Part shown: positions 8,699 through 16,798 of the stretch, piece by piece
How positions within the stretch are numbered: position 1 is the first letter of the stretch
Layout: each line of letters begins with the position of its first letter
Assembly: GCA_028866715.1 (NCBI GenBank)
Contig: JAGWHO010000009.1
Span: 1 to 48,547 of the forward strand
Length of the DNA: 48,547 bases
DNA from: Microcaldota archaeon
GTDB lineage: Archaea > Micrarchaeota > Micrarchaeia > Micrarchaeales > Micrarchaeaceae
Reading direction: 5' to 3'
Notes under the pieces: model-generated
Told to the model about the DNA's origin: nothing
The model's input: only the letters and a program-made list of their open reading frames with translations
Databases searched by the model: none
Program-made: the position numbers and the translations under genes

Positions 8699-10018
8699 CT
8701 AGCGGTTCAGGTAGAACATATTCCCGTTCTGCGGGTACATGGCGAACGCGCCCTCAGACCCGATGACCACTATATTATATTGGGCGGAAGGATTAGATAC
8801 AGTTCCGTTGAACGTCAGGATTGCGGACTGGCCAGACGCGAGCGAGAGCCCCTGCTCAGGTTCGCTGAAGATTGCCATCCTTTTGGCCTGTGACTCGACC
8901 ATCGTGCCGTTGCCCAAGACGCTGAAGTCTATGGGATAGGCATTGCCCCTGCCCAGCCATGTGATATGCGGGTTGCCCTGATTTATGGCGGCCTTAGCGT
9001 TACCGCCCGTCTTGTTTGCCTGAATGTATGGAAGCAGCAGCACATGCTCCACAGTTATGTTCTTGGTGGAGTTGTCCCTGACCGTTATGCTGACATGCGT
9101 GTTTCCACCCGAGCTTGATACGCTGGCAGAGCTTATGTTCAGCGAGCCCTTCGTCAGCTGCAGTCTTATCAAAGTTACCCTGTTCAGCACTATAGGCGTA
9201 TGCGACGGGTCTGGGCCCATATCCATGTCATGCTTCGCTATCATTGCTGCCGATATCGACGGCAGCATCTCGAATCCCTGGGTGCCGTTGATATATGTCG
9301 GTATTACAGTAGGCGAGAAATCGAACAGCAGGTTTGACGAGCCGTTGAACGCAAGCCTGTCCGATATGCCGGTGGAGATAACCCTGCTCTGCAGGTATAC
9401 CGGGTACGTGGCATTGCCTATCGTCATAGTTGCCTTCGTTATGTTGAACGTTGCGGCGTTTATCACTGCGTTTGACGGAAGTTGCGCCGATGCTATCAGC
9501 CTGCTCGTGTTAATCAGCTTGAGCAGGTTGACGCTTCCTGTAGCGTTTATGCTTATCCATTCGTCGACGCTCCTGTTCACAACATGAAGCTGAATTCCTG
9601 AATAGGTTATGTTAAGGCTCTGTGTCCCTGCAGGCACGTGAGGTGGATCAGTGAGAAGTATGTTCAGAGTGCCAGGGTGGCCGTTCTGGCCTAGCAGCAT
9701 CTGTCCTCCGTAAAACCCGTATGCGAAGATCCCTGCAGTGATTATCGCGATTGCAATCGCGCCGATAGCGTACCTCGGAAAGTGATGCGACACCGCCTTG
9801 ATGCTGACAGTGCCTTTCCTTGCAAGCCTGTAGTATTTCTCGTTCTTGAAGTGCTGGTCAGGCACCTCCTCTATTAGATGCATGTTCCTGAGCTCCTTGA
9901 GGTGCTGGCTCACTGTCGGGGCTGAAAGCCCTAGCTCTGGGCAAATGTCTATGAGGCGCTTGCTTCCCGTCTCAAGCATCTTCAGGATCTTGTTCTTGGT
10001 CTCTGATGTCTTGCTCAT
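8699..10018 (-). CDS. Membrane-anchored HTH regulator with DUF4382-like ectodomain
   Basis: First gene of the export operon. Residues 1-65 (from ATG at 10018) are an ArsR-like winged helix (KNKILKMLETGSKRLIDICPELGLSAPTVSQHLKELRNMHLIEE). It is followed by one transmembrane helix (YAIGAIAIAIITAGIFAYGFYGG) and an extracellular part of about 340 residues. The first part of this, LNITYSGIQLHVVN...WISINATGSVNLLKLINTSR, resembles DUF4382. The layout suggests a one-component sensor that reads an outside signal and controls its own operon. The upstream GTG at 10030 is in frame, but ATG at 10018 starts the conserved HTH cleanly. A palindromic operator lies about 90-110 nt upstream. Confidence 0.8.
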   Translation of the reverse strand: MSKTSETKNKILKMLETGSKRLIDICPELGLSAPTVSQHLKELRNMHLIEEVPDQHFKNEKYYRLARKGTVSIKAVSHHFPRYAIGAIAIAIITAGIFAYGFYGGQMLLGQNGHPGTLNILLTDPPHVPAGTQSLNITYSGIQLHVVNRSVDEWISINATGSVNLLKLINTSRLIASAQLPSNAVINAATFNITKATMTIGNATYPVYLQSRVISTGISDRLAFNGSSNLLFDFSPTVIPTYINGTQGFEMLPSISAAMIAKHDMDMGPDPSHTPIVLNRVTLIRLQLTKGSLNISSASVSSSGGNTHVSITVRDNSTKNITVEHVLLLPYIQANKTGGNAKAAINQGNPHITWLGRGNAYPIDFSVLGNGTMVESQAKRMAIFSEPEQGLSLASGQSAILTFNGTVSNPSAQYNIVVIGSEGAFAMYPQNGNMFYLNR

Positions 10019-10092
10019 GCGTATGCACACAAACCTAACCGAAACCTTAGCGGATAATTTCAGTTCTGCCTGCGTCTATTGCTGGTTTAAGG

Positions 10093-10129
10093 AATAAATA
10101 GATGCCTAAACGTTTAGGTTTTGTTTAGG
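10093..10129 (-). promoter_or_regulatory. Promoter and operator of the export operon
   Basis: On the minus strand a TATTTATT box (10093-10100) precedes the regulator gene. Directly upstream is the perfect 14-bp palindrome CCTAAACGTTTAGG (10105-10118), plus a third half-site GTTTAGG at 10123-10129. The third site is 11 bp, about one helical turn, from its copy at 10112-10118. The position next to the BRE/TATA is where archaeal regulators act. Autoregulation by the HTH protein is inferred. Confidence 0.7.
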
Positions 10130-10141
10130 ATAAGAAAATCA

Positions 10142-11827
10142 TCACATCGCCTTAGCGACCATTGCCCAGGATTCCAGCTCCTTGTCCTTCGGCATTCCCC
10201 AGTTCTTCGCCTTCTCGACGTCGAGGCCCTGCTTCTTCGCTATCTTCTCGACAGCCTTGAACATGAGGCCTCCTCCAACTGATATGATCTTGGATGTCCC
10301 TACCTTCACGAACGGGTTGCCCTTCGAGTCCTTGTTCGCGTTCCTTGATGCCATCTTTGCAAGATGCCTGTATGATGCATAGTAAACCGCAAGCATTGAC
10401 GGGGTGAGCTCGGACTTGACCTGCTTCGCCTTTATCCTTCCGAGCGGCATGTTGTACAGCGGCGTGACCGTGAATTCGAACGGACGGCCCTCCACTACAG
10501 AGTTGCTCATCCTGTTTATAAGCGCAACCGTCTCCCAGTTGTCCTCGTCTGTCTCGGAGCTTTGGCCCACCTGCACTGTGAATGCCGGCCTCCAGAAGTA
10601 CTTGTTGAAATTATAGACGCCCTTCCAGACTATCTCCTGGTAAGAGCCGTCGACGCCTATCTTCAATGGCAGTGTTTTCGCAGGCATGTGCAGCTTCGCG
10701 AGCCTGTCGCTGCCTGTTTCAAGACCGACCTGGACGCCGATCCAGTTGCTGCTGCTCGCCCTCCCTATCTCGGATAGCTTCTTTATCAGCTCCGGATATG
10801 CGGCAGGTATTGAGATTCTTCCGTGTGTAGGATTTGTCCTTACGACCCCTGGCTGCGCCATCACCGTGCTGAACAGCTCTATGAGCGCCTCCTGGTTCGG
10901 CACGTAGTTCTGCAGGTGCTTGTAAGCGAAGATTTCGTCTGAATGCATCCATGCGTAATTATAACCAGCATCAAGGTTGACCTTCAGTTCCTTGACGATC
11001 ATGTCTATAGGGTAGTATCTCAGAGGCCTGAGCGTAACCTCGCAGAAGTCGCAACCTATGCCGCAGCCTCGCATGACCTCGGTAAGGCCTTTTGTCGTTG
11101 GCTTCGTTATCACAGGTATGTCCTCGAGTTTTGGATAGGCGCCTATGCCGCTCCCCCTTGATATGAATCTCGGGTCCTTGTGCTGCATCCTGTGGAACGT
11201 CTCGTCATAGGTTATGAAGCCGTTGTTGAACATGTTCGGGTCTAGCTGACCGTCGGTAAGCTGCTGGAAGAGATGGCCGCCGATGTCGTCAGCCTCGCCC
11301 TGGAAGAGATAATCGACCTTGTGCCTCTCTATCTCCTCGTTGAGGATTGTGTACTCCCAGACGCCTGGGCCACCGATCATGAGCTTTGCCTTCTTTCCCA
11401 CTCTGAGGGCATTAATCTTCGCGAGAAGGTCGTCCCACTCCTGCCTCACCCAGGGCCGCATCTCGTTGCCGCCAAAGAGCGCGTAGTACGACATTGTTGT
11501 CGGGCCAAGGCCCATCGGGTCCATCGTGTGGACCGCTACTATCTCGGTGTCGTCCTTTATGAAATTTTGGAGGTGGTCTGGATGGGCTACCGCTATGTCC
11601 TCAGACTTTATCCCCTGGTTCAGCATTGATATCTCGAGCTTGCGCATGCCGTACGGCGCGAACTTCGCCTGACCGTCGGGCAGTGCCGGGGCAGGAACCC
11701 CCCTCAGGAACTTGTAGACCGGCCCTGGCACATGGCTCGCCGGAGCCGAGGGCAGGAAGTCAAGAAGCGGGAAATTCCTGAAGTTGTGTATTAGCGTGTT
11801 GTCAGAAACAAGGACGTATTTTGTCAT
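10142..11827 (-). CDS. B12-binding-domain radical SAM protein
   Basis: 561 aa. Residues 1-190 look like a cobalamin-binding-type Rossmann domain (MTKYVLVSD at the start, IVAVHTMDPMG, KLMIGGPGVWEY, VDYLFQGEAD). The radical SAM core follows with CxxxCxxC as C255-G-I-G-C259-D-F-C262, holding the 4Fe-4S cluster that cleaves S-adenosylmethionine. IGVQVGLETGSDRLAKLHMP is a typical later motif of the TIM barrel. The gene is of the 'radical SAM, B12-binding' class often annotated as methyltransferase- or MiaB-like, but the substrate cannot be read from sequence. It is probably a single transcript: AATTTATT at about 11849-11856 (minus strand) lies near -26 of the ATG, which suits a leaderless mRNA. 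Confidence 0.88.
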   Translation of the reverse strand: MTKYVLVSDNTLIHNFRNFPLLDFLPSAPASHVPGPVYKFLRGVPAPALPDGQAKFAPYGMRKLEISMLNQGIKSEDIAVAHPDHLQNFIKDDTEIVAVHTMDPMGLGPTTMSYYALFGGNEMRPWVRQEWDDLLAKINALRVGKKAKLMIGGPGVWEYTILNEEIERHKVDYLFQGEADDIGGHLFQQLTDGQLDPNMFNNGFITYDETFHRMQHKDPRFISRGSGIGAYPKLEDIPVITKPTTKGLTEVMRGCGIGCDFCEVTLRPLRYYPIDMIVKELKVNLDAGYNYAWMHSDEIFAYKHLQNYVPNQEALIELFSTVMAQPGVVRTNPTHGRISIPAAYPELIKKLSEIGRASSSNWIGVQVGLETGSDRLAKLHMPAKTLPLKIGVDGSYQEIVWKGVYNFNKYFWRPAFTVQVGQSSETDEDNWETVALINRMSNSVVEGRPFEFTVTPLYNMPLGRIKAKQVKSELTPSMLAVYYASYRHLAKMASRNANKDSKGNPFVKVGTSKIISVGGGLMFKAVEKIAKKQGLDVEKAKNWGMPKDKELESWAMVAKAM

Positions 11828-11960
11828 TAAAACATCTGCTTAAATTGAATAAATTGTTCCAATACCTAGTAGTTTTTGTTGTTATTATATGAGATAAGAA
11901 ATCCTTTAAATACTTGCGTTTAAGTCCGTTGAACGTGGCACAATCACTGCAGGCTTGCTC

Positions 11961-12446
11961 TCAGTACCACGGGTACCTTATGACAACGTCTTTGCCTGAA
12001 GGCGTTTTCTCTACGTCCCTGTTCACCTGTTTTGTGATCAGCTCTGCTGCTTTCTCCCTTATGCCGTATTTATCAGGCAGGTGCACATACAAGTTTACCC
12101 CGCGCGCCTGTTCGTGGCTGTATTCCAGAGTAAGCGACAGCCAATATGAGTGCCTCTGGCAGAGGTACCCGTCATGGCCGTCAAGCTTCGTATTCACCAC
12201 AGCAAGCTTTCCTACCTCGAGCAGCTGAAAGTAATAAATCGCATAGACGATGTCGGTTATGATGTGCGACAGCTCCTTTACGTACACCTTTCCGAGCGCC
12301 TTTGAAAACGACTCCAGGTCTGTCGCATCTTTTACGAGCTGGGTGTTGGCGATGGATTCGACCGCGTCTTTGAGATGGTTCCGTTCCCCCACCACTACCT
12401 TGAAAGTGTGCAGCTCTTCTTTCTCCTGGGCCTTTTCCTTCCGCAT
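11961..12446 (-). CDS. Hypothetical cytoplasmic protein, 161 aa
   Basis: A predicted alpha/beta protein starting MRKEKAQEKEELHTFKVVVGE. It has an all-helical middle (VESIANTQLVKDATDLESFSKALG, HIITDIVYAIYYFQLL) and a strand-rich C-terminal half (KLAVVNTKLDGHDGYLCQRHSYWLSLTLEYS, GVNLYVHLPDKYGIREKAAELI). There is no membrane segment or signal, and no family is recognised. The ORF could open at 12461, but a TATAAATA box at 12469-12476 is only 8 nt from that codon. The same box is 26 nt from the ATG at 12446, so I take 12446 as a leaderless start. The region between this gene and the radical SAM gene (11828-11960) holds only that gene's promoter and this gene's 3' end. Confidence 0.65.
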   Translation of the reverse strand: MRKEKAQEKEELHTFKVVVGERNHLKDAVESIANTQLVKDATDLESFSKALGKVYVKELSHIITDIVYAIYYFQLLEVGKLAVVNTKLDGHDGYLCQRHSYWLSLTLEYSHEQARGVNLYVHLPDKYGIREKAAELITKQVNRDVEKTPSGKDVVIRYPWY

Positions 12447-12468
12447 ATCTGAGTATGGCATTCTGAGA

Positions 12469-12476
12469 TATTTATA
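12469..12476 (-). promoter_or_regulatory. TATA box of the 161-aa hypothetical gene
   Basis: TATAAATA on the minus strand is centred 26 nt upstream of the ATG at 12446. This is the spacing expected when transcription starts at the start codon, and it decides the choice of start for that gene. Confidence 0.55.
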
Positions 12477-12491
12477 GCTTTGTAGAACTGA

Positions 12492-13859
12492 TTAGGCTAT
12501 CACTACAGTTCGTATGTTCGCGAACTCCAGCATGCCGTATCTCGAGAACTCCCTGCCAATCCCGCTCTTCTTCACGCCACCGAACGGCAGCCTGTTGTCA
12601 GAGCTTGCGCCCCTGTTCACGCACACCACGCCAGCCACTATCCTTCTTGCGAGATCCTCGCCTCTTGCCAGGTCTGATGTCCAGACGCTGCCCCCGAGGC
12701 CGAATTCGGTGTCATTGGCAAGCTTTATCGCGGATTCCTCATTCCTGACCCTTATTATCGGGATCACAGGCCCGAAGACCTCTTCTTTCATGACCTTCAT
12801 GTTCTTCTTAACTCCGGTTATTACAGTGGGCTCGTAGTAGCATCCTGTGGTGCCATGCCTTTTGCCGCCAATCTCTATCTTTGCGCCTCTTTCTATTGCG
12901 TCTTTTACCTGATATTCTATTGTTGTGGCCTGTTGCATGTTTGCCAATGGACCTATGTTTGTCGAACTCTCTTCAGGGTTCCCGACCTTGAGCGCTTTAA
13001 CGTGCTCTATGACCAGGCGCTCAAATTCATCCGCAACATCGTTCATCACTATAAACCTCTTGGATGCCGAGCAGCTCTGGCCGCATGATGGCATCCTGGT
13101 GGCTACCGCCTGTTCTGCTGCAAGCGCTATGTCCGCATCCTTTAACACTATGAATGGATTAGACCCCCCAAGTTCTAGAACGCACTTCTTTATGCTGCTG
13201 GCTGCAACCTTCGCTATGTTCCTTCCTGCGTCTGTGCTGCCTGTGAATGAGACCCCGTCTATATACTTGCTCTTTATCATCTTTGTGACAGCCTTGCGCT
13301 CGGTTATCACTGCCCTGAAAGTGTTTTCTGGGAAACCTGCCTTCCTGAATGCATCTTCTATCGCAAGCGCGCACATCGGCACATTGCTCGAGTGCCTGAG
13401 CACCACAGTATTCCCGACCACCATCGAGGGTATCGCGCACCTGAATACCTGGCTGTAAGGGAAGTTCCACGGCATAAGCGCAAGCACCACGCCAATAGGA
13501 TCAATCGATATGACGCTCTTCCTGTACTCTGTGTGCACCGGCTCGTCCTTCAACCAATCCTTTGCGTTCTGCACATACATGTCGCAGAGCGCGGCGCACC
13601 TCTCTATCTCTATCTCTGCGTCTTTCAGTACACGTCCCATCTCAAGGGTAGCGTATTTGGCGTACTCTGCTTTGTTCGATCTAAGGACGTCTGCAAGCCT
13701 CTTGATGCAAGAAAGCCTCGCATCAAGACTTATATTCTTCCAATTGAGAAACGCGTCTTTTACAGATTTGCAGACCTCCAGCGCCTGCGCGTCAGTAAGA
13801 AGTTCGATCTCCTTGTTCACCAGCCCGGTAGCCGGATTCATCGATTTGACTGTAGACAT
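12492..13859 (-). CDS. Aldehyde dehydrogenase, succinate-semialdehyde dehydrogenase type
   Basis: Oxidises an aldehyde to the acid with NAD(P)+. The 455-aa length and motifs match the GabD-like ALDH group: PIGVVLALMPWNFPYSQ at 121-136, cofactor loop VSFTGSTDAGRNIA at 203-216, general base E229 in LELGGSNPFIV, catalytic Cys C263 in CGQSCSASKRF, and EEVFGPVIPI late in the chain. The end FGGVKKSGIGREFSRYGMLEF is the standard ALDH C-terminus. The substrate may be succinate semialdehyde or another small aldehyde; sequence alone does not settle it. It is transcribed leftward and probably alone, with a TTTAATAC box near 13890-13897. Confidence 0.93.
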   Translation of the reverse strand: MSTVKSMNPATGLVNKEIELLTDAQALEVCKSVKDAFLNWKNISLDARLSCIKRLADVLRSNKAEYAKYATLEMGRVLKDAEIEIERCAALCDMYVQNAKDWLKDEPVHTEYRKSVISIDPIGVVLALMPWNFPYSQVFRCAIPSMVVGNTVVLRHSSNVPMCALAIEDAFRKAGFPENTFRAVITERKAVTKMIKSKYIDGVSFTGSTDAGRNIAKVAASSIKKCVLELGGSNPFIVLKDADIALAAEQAVATRMPSCGQSCSASKRFIVMNDVADEFERLVIEHVKALKVGNPEESSTNIGPLANMQQATTIEYQVKDAIERGAKIEIGGKRHGTTGCYYEPTVITGVKKNMKVMKEEVFGPVIPIIRVRNEESAIKLANDTEFGLGGSVWTSDLARGEDLARRIVAGVVCVNRGASSDNRLPFGGVKKSGIGREFSRYGMLEFANIRTVVIA

Positions 13860-13939
13860 TTACCCACAGGAGTAAAGCGGCAAAAACGTATTAAACGCTT
13901 TACCCGCGGCTTTTTTACCGCTCTACTTTTATGGTGCAG

Positions 13940-14146
13940 TCATTCAGGCCTTGGATGGTCACAGTATGTCCTGTCGCACTCAAGGCACTTCATCTTATCC
14001 TCAAGCTTCAGTCTCTGCCCTGGGGTCAACGTGTCTTTATGCTCAAAGAACAGCTCGTTCGCCTTGTTAAACGTGGCCATTGTGCCGTCTTTTTCAAGCG
14101 CATCTATGGCCGCGTCAAGGTCTTGTTTTCTGTTTGTTTTGTCCAT
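13940..14146 (-). CDS. Small zinc-ribbon-like protein, 68 aa
   Basis: A mostly helical, highly charged protein (DAAIDALEKDGTMATFNKANELFFEHKD) ending in a metal-binding-like tail, MKCLECDRTYCDHP, with Cys-x2-Cys-x4-Cys-x-His. The reading frame also has a GTG at 14155 that overlaps the stop of the DHH gene. The ATG at 14146 has GTGAGG 3 nt upstream and is the better start. Either way it is directly downstream of, and coupled to, the DHH phosphoesterase gene, which suggests a partner in nucleic-acid turnover (inference). I do not recognise the family. Confidence 0.65.
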   Translation of the reverse strand: MDKTNRKQDLDAAIDALEKDGTMATFNKANELFFEHKDTLTPGQRLKLEDKMKCLECDRTYCDHPRPE

Positions 14147-14151
14147 AGGCC

Positions 14152-15228
14152 TCACTTTAGATCAGCGGCACCGCTTGACCTCAGCAACTCCAGAGCCTTC
14201 TGTTCGCCAATCTTCCCCTTGAATTGGGCGCCATACCAACCCACTCTTCCTCCGGAGCCGGATATCAGTTCACCGTAGATGCCTACCACGCTTTTGTATA
14301 CCGACTCATCTTGAGTCCTTATGCTAAGGCCATTGTCCTTGACTAGAACATAGTTTGCAGGAGCGCGCCTGAGCTCTTCCGCAAGGAGTGGCATGGCATA
14401 CGGCTGTATCTCGCTCTCCAGCACAACCTTGACAGGCTTGCCCCCTATAGTATAATCTACAAATTTCTCGGTAGGAGGATTGCTGATCACGTTCAGGTAG
14501 TTCAACGCAAACTCTCTCATCCCGCCGAACTCATAAGAGTTCATCAGCCCGAGGACATCTTCTACTGAGTGTATGTCTGGCAGATGCAGCCAGAGAGCAA
14601 ACTTGAACGCGTCCAAAGGATTCAGCGTAGGCAGGAGCGCCACCATATCTCCAATAGTGTAAAGTTCTTCTTGCCTCAGAAACTGGTTTAGGTAATTGGA
14701 CTTTGCCCTGAGCTCTGGGTACTTTGCCGTTAACTCCTTTATGCTTCCATCTTTCTCGCTGTACTCGGCAAGGCCGTCCATTATCGTGCCAAGCGCAGAT
14801 AGGAAGAGGTCATGATCGTCCTTTTCAGGCAGTATCATATATGTTAGCCTGCTTGTTGGCACAGTCCCGTCTTCGCAGAACGCCATAAAGTTCTTTGCGA
14901 CTATCTTGCTCTTGTGGTGGTCTATAACCCAGCCATCGCCATCGGTTGTCTTGTCCAGCACTAGGGTATGCTCGTCTGACGGCACTACCTTCTCGTCAGA
15001 TATGACAAAAAGCACCTCGTTCGGTTTCGGATCCGCTATCTTATTGCCAGAGGTCCTTACCTCGACTTTTGGTCTCTTGCCCTGGCCCACAAAATACTTA
15101 TAGAACATCACGCCAGCAGCAATGCCGTCAAGGTCGTCATCACACTCTACCTTGTTTATATGACTCAGCACCCTCTCGACTTCGCCTTTCTCCATCAGCC
15201 TTACATTCTGCGCCTTTGTAGTTGTCAT
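14152..15228 (-). CDS. DHH-family phosphoesterase (RecJ/NrnA-like)
   Basis: 358 aa. The N-terminal DHH domain has motif I VECDDDLDGIAAG (D30-D32, D34) and motif III WVIDHHKS (D103-H104-H105), which bind catalytic Mn2+ ions. A C-terminal DHHA1-type domain ends with ISGSGGRVGWYGAQFKGKIG, the substrate-binding glycine/arginine motif. The family includes RecJ-like single-strand exonucleases, archaeal GAN and oligoribonuclease/pAp phosphatases; which activity applies here is not decidable. The gene diverges from the Lrp-like regulator and is coupled to the small zinc-ribbon gene. A TATATAT stretch at about 15277-15286 may be its TATA box. Confidence 0.85.
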   Translation of the reverse strand: MTTTKAQNVRLMEKGEVERVLSHINKVECDDDLDGIAAGVMFYKYFVGQGKRPKVEVRTSGNKIADPKPNEVLFVISDEKVVPSDEHTLVLDKTTDGDGWVIDHHKSKIVAKNFMAFCEDGTVPTSRLTYMILPEKDDHDLFLSALGTIMDGLAEYSEKDGSIKELTAKYPELRAKSNYLNQFLRQEELYTIGDMVALLPTLNPLDAFKFALWLHLPDIHSVEDVLGLMNSYEFGGMREFALNYLNVISNPPTEKFVDYTIGGKPVKVVLESEIQPYAMPLLAEELRRAPANYVLVKDNGLSIRTQDESVYKSVVGIYGELISGSGGRVGWYGAQFKGKIGEQKALELLRSSGAADLK

Positions 15229-15285
15229 TTTATCACTCGATTATACGCTATCTTTCAAGTAGCATTGCCGCTTTGGAAATATATA

Positions 15286-15318
15286 TAGGTAGCTAATTTT
15301 ACCTATTTAGCCAATTTT
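15286..15318. promoter_or_regulatory. Operator-like repeats between DHH and Lrp-like genes
   Basis: TAGGTA (15286-15291) and TACCTA (15300-15305) form an inverted repeat with an 8-bp spacer. In the same stretch TAGCTAATTTT (15290-15300) is partly repeated as TAGCCAATTTT (15308-15318). The site lies between the two divergent genes and would suit the adjacent Lrp-like regulator. No binding data can be inferred beyond that. Confidence 0.45.
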
Positions 15319-15334
15319 TATTAGAAATACGATA

Positions 15335-15344
15335 CTTATAAATA
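15335..15344 (+). promoter_or_regulatory. TATA box of the tandem Lrp-like gene
   Basis: CTTATAAATA is centred about 28 nt upstream of the ATG at 15368, with no Shine-Dalgarno between them. The transcript is therefore probably leaderless. Confidence 0.55.
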
Positions 15345-15367
15345 TTGTTTACGACACAGATACAGAC

Positions 15368-16450
15368 ATGCCGTCAGAGGCATTTACGAGCAGGTTCAAT
15401 GAAAGATACGGAGTCATGTCCCGCAGAATAGTCAGAATGCTGTCTGAGAATTCAAGAATCTCGCTTACTGAGATGGCAAAGAGGCTCGGTGTCTCTAGGA
15501 GAACGGTTACGATAAAGCTTAGAAGGCTCGAAAAGGAGCTCGGCATAAGATACACCCTAGAGCTGAACGAACCTGCTCTGGGGTTCAATAGCCCGCACCT
15601 TATAGCGGTCAAGTTTACGAGAAAACCTGACTACGCTGTTGTTGAAGAGGCGCTCAGAAGTTCGAACGTGCCGCAGCTTGCCACCTTCGTGGAAGGCTCA
15701 TATGACATGGTGATTTACGCGAATGCAAAGTCTATAACAGAGTACACCAACTGGGACAGAAGCATGAGGCGCCTGCTGCTCCTGCCTTACGAGGCGTATT
15801 GGGACCCCTCTGAGGTGGCATACAGGCAGCTTGGGTTCTTCCCAATCAGGAGCGAGGCGATAGCCGCCTCAGATATACCGGAAAACGACAGAGTAATGCT
15901 TCAGGCGCTCAACGAGAACTCCAGAATCTCGTTTGGTGAGCTCTCGAAAAAGCTGAACATGAATTACAAGACTGCAGTCTACAATTTTAACAGGATTGCG
16001 AAATCTAAGTATATCAAGAGGTTCACCATTGTCATTGAAAAACCCGAAGACATCACGTTCATGTCATTCTTCAGCAAATACATACCGCCAAGGGAATTCA
16101 AGAATGCATTCGCCAAATCAAAAGCGTTTTTCACGTCAGACGACAAAGATCCTCTGATCAACAGGTACATGCTCACCACGGCCCTTATGGGAGTGTACGA
16201 CCTCTTCGTTATTGGGGCGTTTGACAATTACGCGTCTGCTTACAGGAACTGTATACAGCTTAACAAAAAAACGTTCAGAGACATGAAGATTTTGAAGCTC
16301 CCTTACGGACAGATAACAAAGGTAGTTGTAGGAAGCCTTCCAATCAGGAGCATAGATGCAGAGAAGAACTACGGTGTAAGGGTTGAAGACGTTGAGAAGG
16401 ACTACTCTGAATCTGTAATCAACAAACTTGGTAGGAAAGGACAGCCTTAG
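15368..16450 (+). CDS. Tandem Lrp/AsnC-like transcription regulator
   Basis: 360 aa with two DNA-binding halves. The first HTH is at about residues 15-55 (RRIVRMLSENSRISLTEMAKRLGVSRRTVTIKLRRLEKE), followed by a RAM-like ferredoxin-fold region (HLIAVKFTRKPDYAVVEEALRSS...ATFVEGSYDMVIYANA). The second is at about 177-215 (DRVMLQALNENSRISFGELSKKLNMNYKTAVYNFNRI), followed by a more divergent effector-like region (MGVYDLFVIGAFDNY). LSENSRIS and LNENSRIS show the two halves are duplicated. Lrp proteins normally work as dimers of single units, so this chain carries a built-in pseudo-dimer. It diverges from the DHH gene, with operator-like repeats between them. Confidence 0.83.
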   Translation: MPSEAFTSRFNERYGVMSRRIVRMLSENSRISLTEMAKRLGVSRRTVTIKLRRLEKELGIRYTLELNEPALGFNSPHLIAVKFTRKPDYAVVEEALRSSNVPQLATFVEGSYDMVIYANAKSITEYTNWDRSMRRLLLLPYEAYWDPSEVAYRQLGFFPIRSEAIAASDIPENDRVMLQALNENSRISFGELSKKLNMNYKTAVYNFNRIAKSKYIKRFTIVIEKPEDITFMSFFSKYIPPREFKNAFAKSKAFFTSDDKDPLINRYMLTTALMGVYDLFVIGAFDNYASAYRNCIQLNKKTFRDMKILKLPYGQITKVVVGSLPIRSIDAEKNYGVRVEDVEKDYSESVINKLGRKGQP

Positions 16451-16470
16451 CCCAGCAATCTTTAAGTAGC

Positions 16471-16478
16471 TTTATAAG
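16471..16478 (+). promoter_or_regulatory. TATA box of the MIP18-like gene
   Basis: TTTATAAG begins 26 nt before the ATG at 16497. The spacing fits a leaderless mRNA covering this gene and the next. Confidence 0.55.
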
Positions 16479-16496
16479 AGAGTTATATCGGTACAG

Positions 16497-16790
16497 ATGA
16501 TAACGGTAAACGAGGTAATAACTGCGCTCCACAACTGCATGGACCCGGAACTAGGTGCGAACATAGTCGACATAGGCCTCATATACAACATAAAGGTGCA
16601 GCCTGACAACACGGTGAAGGTCACGCTTACGATGACGTCGCCGATGTGCCCCGTGACGAGCATAATAATGGCGGATGCGCAACTGAGGCTCGAGGCGGTT
16701 AAGGACATAGGCAAGGTTGAATTGGAGCTCGTCTGGGATCCTTTGTGGAGCCCTGAGATGATGAGCGACGAATTGCGTTATAGGAATTGA
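16497..16790 (+). CDS. MIP18/DUF59-family iron-sulfur assembly protein
   Basis: A 97-aa protein of the MIP18/PaaD/SufT fold that helps place Fe-S clusters into target proteins. Seen: MDPELGANIVDIGLIYNI, the family hallmark (DPE...-[IV]-V-D-x-G-L), then VTLTMTSPMCPVTSIIMADAQ with the conserved reactive cysteine in SPMCP, and VELVWDPLWSPEMMS near the end. The length is that of the stand-alone domain. The short hypothetical gene downstream starts 8 nt later and is probably in the same transcript. Several Fe-S enzymes, including the radical SAM protein in this window, could be clients (inference). Confidence 0.92.
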   Translation: MITVNEVITALHNCMDPELGANIVDIGLIYNIKVQPDNTVKVTLTMTSPMCPVTSIIMADAQLRLEAVKDIGKVELELVWDPLWSPEMMSDELRYRN

Positions 16791-16798
16791 GTGATAAC

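Noticed and set aside
8078-8893. Plus-strand open frame (271 codons) opposite the LolD-type ATPase and the HTH regulator
   Set aside because: It crosses two well-supported genes and resembles a Ser/Leu-rich mirror of their codons.
13392-14222. Long plus-strand open frame (276 codons) opposite the aldehyde dehydrogenase gene
   Set aside because: It lies over a clear ALDH with full catalytic motifs, is rich in Arg, Leu, His and Cys in an unpatterned way, and is a frame shadow.
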